This document shows, piece after piece, positions 55,206 through 64,000 of a stretch of 64,000 nucleotides of DNA. This DNA is from Prostheceraeus crozeri. Its lineage: Eukaryota > Platyhelminthes > Polycladida > Euryleptidae. Under the pieces are notes generated by a model. The model made no database searches. It worked only from the letters and a program-made list of their open reading frames with translations, and was not told where the DNA came from. The first letter of the stretch is position 1. Each line of letters opens with the position of its first letter. A program made the translations under genes and the position numbers. The stretch lies in contig CAJQUW010009222.1 of assembly GCA_907163375.1 (NCBI GenBank), forward strand, positions 62,001-126,000, given 5' to 3'.

Positions 55206-58200
55206 TCAGGCAAAGCGAATAAAAGAATTTTGGAAGCGCATTGTTCTTGATCTGAGTTTTCTGTTCCGACTACCAAGTCTTTCACTATGTCGAGTTTCTT
55301 CGCTATCGTGAATAAGATGTAATGGGTGTTCCTCATCTTCTGCCTTTAATGCTAATTGCTCGGCCGTTCGCAAACAGAAGCTGGTAATATCCTCTGAACA
55401 GCTAAAACCGAACAACTTGCACAATCGCTTTTCAAGGCTAGCAATATGTCTGAATCTCGAGGCAGTGATGTTGCACCACGCGGGATAAGCATATGTCAAG
55501 ATAGATCTTATCATGGTCACGTACACGGTTCGGAGCAATTGGTGGTTATTCGGCGAAATTTGCTTTAGGCAGTGTAGTAGATAAATTCGGCGTCTAGCTT
55601 TCGAAAGTGTGTGGTCGAGATGCTGTTGCCAATTGAGCTTGTTGTCAAGAACAATTCCCAGAAGTTTGGCAGAGCTAACTTCCTCAATAATGGTTGATGA
55701 TTCTGGGTCACAGAGAGCTGAAAGGTTGAGGGCCTTCTTAGTATTGAAGTTCATTACCTTGGTTTTCATATAGTTCAAATGCATGCCATGCTCATGAGAC
55801 CATGTCAGTGTATGATTCAGCTCCTCACTGAGCTTATCGTCCTCGACTTCGCGAATGCAGTGCAGCACTGATATGTCATCTGCAAATTTTACCAGGGTGG
55901 AGTTTCCAAACTTTGGCTCCAAGCTGTCCATTGCTAAGGCAAACAACAATGGAGCTAACACGCCTCCCTGAGGGACTCCACTTGTGGCTCTAAACCACAA
56001 TGAATAGTTACCATTGCATTTAATTCTTTGTTCTCGCACAGACAGATATGATGCAATCCAGAGCAACAGTTCTTTTGGAGCATTTTTGTCAATCAAGGAT
56101 TGTAGAATAACCTGATATGGTATTCTGTCAAATGCCTTGCTGTAATCCAACATCAGAAGTCTAACGGCTCCTGGAGTGTCTAGATGGGATAAAATACGAT
56201 GAATCGTGTAGGTGAGTGCCGTCACAGTTCCTTGACCAGTCCTTGGTACAAAGGCGAATTGAGTTGGTCCAATTGGTGAAACGCTCTGGTAAAGCCACTT
56301 TTTCAAAACAAGCTTCTCGATCACTTTAGAAAGAATCGGTAGTAAAGAAATAGGGCGATAATCAGTAAGTTTAGGTTGGCTGACTTTTGGGATAGGCACA
56401 ACATTAGCCCTCCTCCAACAAGTTGGCATCACACCGGTAGCAAGACTTAAATTAATCACATGTTGGATAGAAGGAGCCAGTATATCAGCAAAGTCCCGCA
56501 ATACCCAAAAGGGAACTTCATCAGGTCCTGGTGAGCCTTTTTTCAGATGGATCAAAATGTTAAATACTTCGTTCTGAGTGACAGATAAGGGTGCATTATA
56601 TGGCATGGTATCCAATTGCTCAAGAATGCCATCAATGTCAGAGGGGACAAATGTTTGTGAAAATACTTCAAGCATATCATTGACATTGACTTGAGTTGGC
56701 TTTTTCTTGTGATGAATTAGTTCATTAACTGCTTTCCATTTTCGTGAGTTGCTGTTACTGTTGTTGCAAGGCACAGAATTGAGAAAATTTCTCTTCAAGT
56801 CACGAATATGAGCAATTACTGTATCACGCAGTCTCAGATATTTGAGATGTTTTCTTTCTGCATAGGCCCGATCGCGTGCGTTTATAAGAAGCTTTAATGA
56901 TGGTTTGACCCATGCCTTGTCGTCATTACGAAGCCGGAGAGTCTTTAAGGGAAACACAGAATTATATAGTTCAGATAATCCGTCTGTTAATACACGTGCT
57001 GCTTCATCAGTGTCGCATTCGAACATAACACTCTCGAGGAAACTTGATGTCGCAGTCAAAGCCTCTCTGAATCTGGCACAGCTGGCTGGTAGCTTTTTCC
57101 GATATTGTATCTTTGTAACACGTGGACGTGGGTATTTGTTCGATGCCTTGCAATGAACTACATTGTGGTCAGAGCGAGCCAAGGGTGGGAGCACACATGT
57201 ATCGCTATAAGCTTCCTTGCAATCTGTGAGAACAAAGTCCAACTGAGCACCACAGCGAGTATGAAAATCAAACAAGCTGCTTGTACCGAGGAGCGCATTA
57301 ATTTGGGGAACTCGGGCAGCCAAACCATTGAAGTCACCACATATCAGCACACTGGAAACCGAATGATGATTTCGACCATGTGCTACAATATCTATTAGAA
57401 TGTCGATAACCGCATCGTGAAGAGGGGAACTTCCCCAATAAGGATGATATAGAGCAATCACCAGCACATTAGAATCAATAATGAACGTCAAGAATTCGGA
57501 TTTCAGCGCTTTGTGAGATGTATTGATTGCCGGGATGCAGTCACAGCTACGTATGTCATGATTGTCTGAACAATATACCAGTATGCCTCCACCAGGGCTG
57601 CCTCGATCCTTTCGAATTTGCTGATAATTAGGAATGATGAGCCAGGATGTGTCGGTAGTATCGTCAAGCCACGTTTCACAAACAATTGCTATTCCAGGTT
57701 TGATGGAGCGAAGTCGCAGGGAAAATTCGTCGAATTTGTTCCTTAATGAGCGGGCGTTGGTGAGAACTATCGAAGGATGACGGATCACTCGTGTTCTGCA
57801 TTTCTTTTTTGTATGGCGTTTGATATTGATTAACACTTTTTGTCGGTCGTTGTGTGGTTTTTTGTGTGTTGCGTTTGTGTCTTACGCGCCACGATAATTC
57901 TTGGTCATCAGCTGATGTATCAGCTGGGTTGATAGATAAGGGTTGAGGGCGACGATAGGTGACACGAACGGGAATGGCAAATGACGCAGCTTCGTAGGTC
58001 TCTTGCAAGGAGTTGGGAGAAGAGATCACAGTAGCTGAGGCCGGTGGGTGATCAGACGTAGCGATGGCAATATTAGGGAGAGCACCAAAATAATTGCGAC
58101 GGAGAATTCCGAAGTGCCACAGACGGCGTCTTACTTTTCTTCCCAAAGGACACGCGTCAGAGCCATGTAAATGGACTAGTGGGCGACATGCCAAGAGTGC

Positions 58201-58257
58201 AGAGCGAGAGTAAACAATCCGGGGAGAGGAATCGCAAGGCGAAGCGGGTTTGGCCAT
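55206..58257 (-). CDS. LINE ORF2: AP-endonuclease and reverse transcriptase
   Basis: An 876-codon open frame (57836-55206) carries the endonuclease (IVLTNARSLRNKFDEF, VCETWL, LICGDFNGL, LARSDHNVV) and RT. RT blocks are GSPGPDEVPFWVLRDFADI, DYRPISLLPILSKVIEKLV, LDYSKAFDRIPY, SGVPQGGVLAPLLFALAMDS and the catalytic FADD (55874-55885). The C terminus has KLLGIVLDNKLNWQQHLDH. The N-terminal extension (58257-57811; LHGSDACPLGRKVRRRLWHF) is in another frame. One extra A in the A6 run at 57805-57810 explains the shift. The family is Jockey/CR1-like. This is the least damaged transposon gene here and could be functional if the shift is an error. Confidence 0.88.
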
Positions 58258-58810
58258 GAACTAAGGGGACCAAGAGGAACACACAGACGAGCGATGAGTC
58301 AGCTGAAGTCCCCAAACGATGATGAAATCCTTGGTGAATGCATAGTAAATATCGGTATGTCAGTAATCGTAAAACATACAATTTGTAAGGTTTGAGTAGA
58401 TGCGTAAGATAGGCAATAAGGCAGATGGAGGATGTAGCAGCAATACAAGGTCAGTGAGGTAGAAAGATAGATATTTTCGGAGAATAGCAAGCAAAATTGG
58501 AGAAGTGACGACGAGGAATAGTTAAGACGGGGAAAACGAGGAGCGCGAGACGACCGCACGCTGGCTCGCTAAAACTGAAATTAGATATTAGAAATTAGAA
58601 ATTAGATGTATAAATTTTGAATGATAATGAGGCTGAGAAGTCTCAATGACACCAAAGTCTGACTCTACAGGATGAGAGGATGCCAACGATGTAGATTTCG
58701 ACTGTATTCGACACTATTTCACATATTTTCGACAGATGCACACTTGCACAGGAGACGAGAATCACAACCAACCAGAACGACCGACCGATGATAGTTATTC
58801 ATCGTTCTAT
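58258..58810. other. Probable 5' part of the LINE, no gene
   Basis: Contains a small TTAGAAATTAGA-type repeat at about 58578-58606 (plus strand) and nothing else recognisable. Confidence 0.4.
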
Positions 58811-59950
58811 TCACGACCATTCACGTAGGTCGGCATCCACTTCTTTGAGGTTTCCCGTCATTCTGATGTAACTGCACACGAGGACGTGATCGGTGGTCAT
58901 TGATGCTCCACATGTGCATTTGTCATCCGCCGTGGCTCCAATTGAGTGCAGAAATGATTTGCAACGCCTGTATCCGGTTCGTATGCGATTCAGGAGGACC
59001 CATTGGTGTCGCGGTAGAACGTATCCAGTTGTCTGTAAAGAGGGAATGGGATGATATAGGTCTTTCCACTTATGATGCACTGTTGTTCCTCCTTATCGGT
59101 TGAGTTTTTTCATTTGGTCGGAGAGAATCCTCCTTGATTTGAGTCTTCTGCTTTCTGTTTGTTGACTTGTCATGTGATGTTGCACTAGGTGAGTTGGATC
59201 GCTGATGGATTTCATGGCAAGTTTTATGCAAGACTCTTTTCTTCGGATATCAGGAGAGATTCCAAAGCATAGACAGCTCATTAACGGGGGTCGGAACAAT
59301 GGTGCCGGAGATAAAGCGCATTTCGTTGTTAAGAGCGCAGTCGATTTGATGCACACTTGCGCTTCTGTTTCATTCAGGGGTACAGTACTCAGCGACAAAG
59401 TAGCAAAGTGATAATGCCGATGTGCGCAGAGAATGAAGGTCTGTTCCCCAGTAGATGCCCGCTAATCAACGTAGAAGGTTGCATCTTTCTTGGACTTTTT
59501 ATGCAGTCATCTTGAGATGTTCTCGATATGTCAGCGATCAATCTAGAGCTATACCGAGATATTTAGGGTTGGATTGGAGTGGTATCGCGATGTTGTTCAG
59601 AGATACTTTAAGTTGGTAGTTGGCTAGCCGGTTGGCGAGGTGAAAGGCACTGCTTATAGTCTTCGAAGCATTGAGTTTCAGGCGCCATGTATACAGGTAT
59701 TCGTTAAGGGTGTTGAGATCCGTCGTCAGAGTATTTTCTTTGTTTAAGAAGTTCTTGTTTGACGCCATGATGGGTATGTCGTCTGCATAGATGTATTTCT
59801 TGCTGATGGTTTCGGGGATGTCGGATGTATAAAGGTTGAATATGACTGGAGCGAGGACGGATCCTTGTGGCAATCCATTCTTCAATTTTCGTTTGCCTGC
59901 TTTTTTCTCGCCAAGGTAGAGCGTGAATGAATACCTTGTAAGCAAAACCA
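58811..59950 (-). pseudogene. Second LINE: RT core and C terminus, degenerate
   Basis: Minus-strand frames in order: 59950-59538 with KLKNGLPQGSVLAPVIFNLY, YIYADDIPIMAS (YADD at 59778-59789) and PKYLGIALD; 59398-59093 with LCFGISPDIRRKESCIKLA; 59080-58811 with LLNRIRTGYRRCKSFLHSIG and CTCGASMTTDHVLVC, the Cys-His end of Jockey-like LINEs. The YADD box and C-terminal CCHC differ from the FADD LINE next to it, so this is a different family. It is 5' truncated and frameshifted. Confidence 0.8.
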
Positions 59951-60950
59951 CTGTGAAAAATAAGAATAGTACATAATAAATATAAATACTAAGATTAATC
60001 AAATTATAGGTATCCTGCGTAAACATATGAGTAGAATAGGAAAAAAATATTGACAGCTTACGAGAAATCCTGCCGGTCCGCCACACTATGTGTTGGGCTG
60101 TGCAGTATATTTAATTGTGACATCTGCTTATATGATTACCATCTGAATCTGCATGTCTGGTCACTCATATGTTTACAGCTGTCATGATTGTGTAAGAATA
60201 AGATTCAATGCTTTGATTGAGAGGACGATGGAGTTGAAGACATCGATTAGTGAAAAGAATTTGATCCCTTCAAAGGATCCATGTGGCGTTACCTAAAGGT
60301 TAAAGGGAGGAACAAGTAAAACAACTTATGCTGTCTCCTCCTATTTCTTTGCGTCTAATTATCTGTTTTATTTCAAATTTTTCTCGGAAAATTTAAGTCA
60401 ATGATTTCTGTTCAATATTTGACAGTCTCTATAATACCAGTAAGCCTGCTGAGTAGGCCTATGCAACTTTATCCCAATCGCTTTACAAAGAGTCTGTAAA
60501 GTATAAGTCTCGGAAACACGGTTTAAAGCAAAAAAAGAAGTTGTGTTTCTGGTAAGCCTTAGAATTCACTGAATCACATTTCACTTTCATATTTTTCAAA
60601 ATGATGGATGAAATGTCCGAATCAGTCCCGGGATTGAGTCGAATCGTTAGCATGCTATTACAAAGCATAGATATATGTATAGATATGAAATGGAACAGAT
60701 AGATCTGCTCCAAGGATCCTCACGCCGATCCTATAACCCGGGTACCAAGTCTCAAAGCAAATAGTTTGTGGAAGACCGACTTCGTTATTACAACTTTCTC
60801 AATTCCACAGAGCAAGATACGCACAGACAAGTTGCAAAAGTCAAAGTGAACATAACAGGCAAAGTACGTGACTACAGAACACTCATCGATTGACAGACAA
60901 GAATGACAGAGATTCGGATGCATTGTTAAAGACTGACAAACATTTTTATG
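59951..60950. other. Intergenic, nothing recognised
   Basis: Short frames only. Confidence 0.5.
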
Positions 60951-61460
60951 TCATGTTGAAAGCTGTCTTTGACAATACCGGATGACGCGACTGCTACAAC
61001 GACTAAATGGAACAATAGGATGAAGATCAGACACTTTGTTCAATTCTTGATTGAGGCCATGTGGGTACAAAGTATTCAATTTTGTAATCCAACTGCTCTC
61101 TTTTTTCAGCCTCCTCTTTTCACTTGGACAATGTTCCAACACAACAAACGCAAAGTCCGACATCGTACAAGATTCAATAAAATGTTTGGACAATAAAAAG
61201 TTTTTATATTGCGCAAGTGTTCGGCTATTCTTCAAGTGTTCACACAGTTGGTCTCGAAGTCTGGCCGACATACTGCACTTTGCAACGTTTACATAAAATC
61301 AAATATACTACATTTTCAGATTTACAGGTAAGTCTATGCACAATTAAAAACTTGTTATTATTTACAGTATTACCAACAGACTTTGTACAGAGTCCAAAAG
61401 AACAAACAGCGCAATTACACGGAAAAGAAGCCCGTTTCGATATATATTATATGTCAATAG
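60951..61460 (-). pseudogene. PLE GIY-YIG nuclease remnant (lineage 4)
   Basis: On the minus strand the sequence reads CAVCSFGLCTKSV, then VVYLILCKRCKVQYVGQTSR (GIY-YIG motif with its CxxC), a frame change, and LCEHLKNSRTLAQYKN to ESSWITKLNTLYPHGLNQEL. This is the zinc-like connector and nuclease of a PLE. No RT is nearby. Its sequence differs from the other three lineages in the window. Confidence 0.72.
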
Positions 61461-62627
61461 CATGGGATACCAGGAGGGATGATAATCCCGGGATTCCTTG
61501 AGTTTGTGCAAATCCCTAAATCTAATTAATTAATTATTTTGGTTGTTATTTGTAAGTTTTGGAAGTAATTTGTAGATGTTTTACTGCTTCTCGTGGAAAA
61601 TGAATAGATTTTCGAATACTTCTCGATATCTTTCTTTGAATCACTAATTCTGTATCCTATGTATTACAATTGTGTCAGCATACTTGTATGTGTGATTATA
61701 TGCTTGCGCCCTTTATGTTTTATTATCATATGTGCCTACAGGGTAGAGATTCCACAATCACGGAAAATCTCCGTCGCTGGATTCCAGGGTTGAGTAGAAT
61801 AGTAAATATGCAATGACAAAGCGCATGTGCATGTTACGGAGACGTGGGAATAGCAGACAGTCGGAGCTGCCACTGCCAAAGTTAGTTTAGGCTACACTGT
61901 GCAATATCGCAATTGACAAGTCGACTTAAAGTATATTCCGCTTCATGCACAAATTGAAAACGGCCACGTTGAGAGTAACAGGGAACAGCTGCGAATTCTA
62001 TTTTGTACTTTCGATCTGTAGTTTTATGACATTCGGATTGGTAGAGTGAAGAACCGGGATTAGAACCTGTCTTCAAACTCCCGACTTTTCTTGATCCCTA
62101 GATTCTGTATTACGAACTCTGACCCGGGATCGGATTGACAAAGCATAAGCAATCCGGCTGTACGCAGAATGCCAAGAGAATCAAAATTACAACTATTTCC
62201 TCAGTGATTTGCACTAACACACTTAGATTTCAAAATCCCAAGTTCGGGATTGCGCGATTGAAGAATCTTTTATATGCCTTTTTACCGCAAGCTACGAATA
62301 ATTGTAATTTATGTATTTTCAGCATATTATCAAATTTTTCCAGTATTTTCAGCATGTCCTCAGGTCCTACTATGCGTATTGAACCTTTTGCTATGCAATG
62401 TAACTTTTTGCAGGCCTGTGATTAGCTTATTAGAAAAATTGAGGATTTTTTTTGAAAAATTTGAGGAATGTAAACGGAGCCTAATATAATAATTGCAAGA
62501 AAAACTCCAAATTTTTACAGGGATTTTGGGCCAAACTTCATGAAAAAAGTCATGAAGAAGGCAACCCCAGAGTTGACCACACTCCACACACTTTTTGAAG
62601 TTATATGTATTACAAAAGGATATTGGC
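61461..62627. other. Intergenic, nothing recognised
   Basis: Short unrecognised frames. Ends at the CTG target of the next element (62628-62630). Confidence 0.5.
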
Positions 62628-62630
62628 CTG

Positions 62631-63977
62631 GGGGTCGTAACTAGAAAGTGTCATAAGTGCTAAGTTCTAAGTCATGTAATATATGACAACGATTTAAGAC
62701 TGTAACTCAAAATTGTGCTAAGTTCTAAGACATAAGTCCTAAGTTCGATAGTCATAAGTTACAATTTATGACAAAGTGTAACTCGAAAATATCTTAAATT
62801 ATACCTGCATGTGCTAAAAGTCCTAAGTTAGTGAATTTTGTATGAAGGAAAAAGTTGTTTGTTATATTAGCTCAACGCTTTCTATTAACTACAGCATATA
62901 TAATTCGCAACGTTAACGATATACATAACCACATCTATTAAAGGAACACTTCACAAAGTTGTTGTCTTACAAGTCGCCCTCCTCGATGAGAATCCTCCAC
63001 AGCGTGGTGCCGCAACTGTATCCGGTCATGACGCTCACGGTCAACAGCCTGTTCATATCCATCTGGTATAGGAAGGTTCCTATCAATTGCAAGATTGTGG
63101 AGTACGAAACATGCTATAATCACTTTACAGGCTCTTTTATGATGTAGTTGAATAGAGCCACCACTTCTGTCCAGACAACGAAACCGGGATTTGAGTATTC
63201 CGGAAGAACATTCAATCTTGACTCTCGCTCGTTTGATCGCTGTATTCAATCTGCGTTCTATTTGAGTTTCGGTTGGCTCAGGTAGCGGTATGATGAGATA
63301 CGGTCTAAGTGGATAACCTGAATCTCCCACTATGTAGGCATCTCGAAACTCACCATGAGAGAATCTTTCTTTGAGTGCACATTGTTCCCATATGAAACTG
63401 TCATGTGATGAGCCCGGCCAACGAACAACGATGTTTGTAAATTTCATTTTAGCGTCACAGATTGCCTGAACATTTATGGAGTGAGTTCCCTTTCTGTTCA
63501 CAAAAACGTCTTCATTCAGGGTTGGATGCCTTATATTGACATGTGCACATTCTATAACGCCGTATTTTATCTACCGTATAGCCGTATTAGTTGAAATATA
63601 TGATAGTGTTAGGAACATTGTGTTTTTAATTCATTTTGCAGTTATTCAAGGAAAATTACAGAACACATTGACAAGATAGTACAGGGGGTAGGCAGTACTA
63701 AATATTTGTCCTAACTTATGACAATTCCAATGAAAAATTGACTTCTGACAGTTTTCAGTTACACCGTGTATCCTAAGATAAGAACTATCTTAAGTTCTAA
63801 ATCATAAGTTATGACTTAAGACTTATGACAATTTCCAGTTACACTTTTAGCAACCACTGTCATAACTTAGTATAGTGTTCTAAGTTACGACATATGACAC
63901 TTTTGAGTTACACATATGTATTAACCTAATACTTAGGATAAAACTTAGCACTTATGACACTTTCAAGTTACGACCCC
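62631..63977 (-). mobile_element. PIF/Harbinger-like DNA transposon, short copy
   Basis: The ends GGGGTCGTAACT (62631) and AGTTACGACCCC (to 63977) are inverted repeats of about 39 bp with two mismatches (62631-62669 against 63939-63977). The flanks are CTG at 62628-62630 and 63978-63980, a 3-bp duplication as made by PIF/Harbinger elements. The subterminal 200-250 bp at each side are packed with variants of CTAAGTT, CATAAGT and GTGTAACT. The 1347-bp element has a partial transposase on the minus strand. Confidence 0.88.
62938..63575 (-). pseudogene. HARBI1-like transposase (DDE_Tnp_4), incomplete
   Basis: The minus frame from about 63575 to 62938 carries the family signature: NRKGTHSINVQAICDAKMKF, WPGSSHDSFIW, VGDSGYPLRPYLIIPL (second catalytic Asp) and RARVKIECSSGILKSRFRCL (catalytic Glu). 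At the place of the first catalytic Asp (normally DGTHV) the copy reads ECAHV, so the Asp is replaced by Glu. The N-terminal 100 or more residues are missing and no Myb-like partner is present. The copy is therefore inactive as a transposase, though an active relative could mobilise its ends. Confidence 0.82.
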
Positions 63978-64000
63978 CTGGTCATAATTACTTTCCGCGT

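Noticed and set aside
57804-57810. AAAAAAG as a programmed -1 frameshift site in the LINE
   Set aside because: The phase is wrong for -1 slippage: joining the frames needs +1 (or loss of one A). A homopolymer indel is simpler.

Overview
This window is animal DNA, most likely from an aquatic invertebrate. It is AT-rich, has GT-AG introns and no operons, and holds a mix of transposable elements: Ty3/gypsy LTR elements, Jockey/CR1-like LINEs, several Penelope-like elements (PLEs) with GIY-YIG nucleases, and P, PIF/Harbinger and hAT DNA transposons. The species cannot be named from the sequence. No intact transposon gene set was found, and almost every element carries frameshifts or stops.

Region 1-13.1 kb is a three-level nested insertion that target-site duplications (TSDs) resolve. 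A Ty3/gypsy element (1451-13097, TSD ATAAG) has its 3' LTR split by a 7.1-kb hAT-like element (5925-13061, TSD CCTAACGC). That element carries a second, minus-strand LTR retrotransposon (7095-11227) with two identical LTRs. Region 13.1-17 kb holds a tRNA-Thr-like gene and a LINE remnant.

Region 17.0-40.2 kb appears to be one host gene of five coding exons (16998-17010, 17895-18792, 30277-30522, 34988-35041, 39872-40212). It encodes a protein of about 516 residues with ubiquitin-like folds, a coiled coil, a proline-rich linker and a C-terminal ubiquitin-like region. All four introns are phase 1. They are filled with satellites (38, 49 and 82 bp), a duplicated 1.5-2 kb repeat, a P-like transposon with 8-bp TSD, two PLEs, a decayed reverse-transcriptase element and a hAT element nested inside that.

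Region 40.2-64 kb is intergenic and repeat-rich: LINE endonuclease debris, a PLE fragment, a PLE whose RT gene contains a 19-copy 68-bp satellite, a CGGACTA word array, a 24-copy 35-bp satellite, a nearly complete LINE ORF2 (minus), a second LINE, a fourth GIY-YIG lineage, and a complete short PIF/Harbinger element at the right edge (62631-63977, TSD CTG).

Two themes recur. The termini of several unrelated DNA elements carry arrays of short degenerate words, different in each family. Three loci, at least two of them next to PLE sequence, share a CTGANGA-T-hairpin-GAAA motif that resembles a minimal hammerhead ribozyme.
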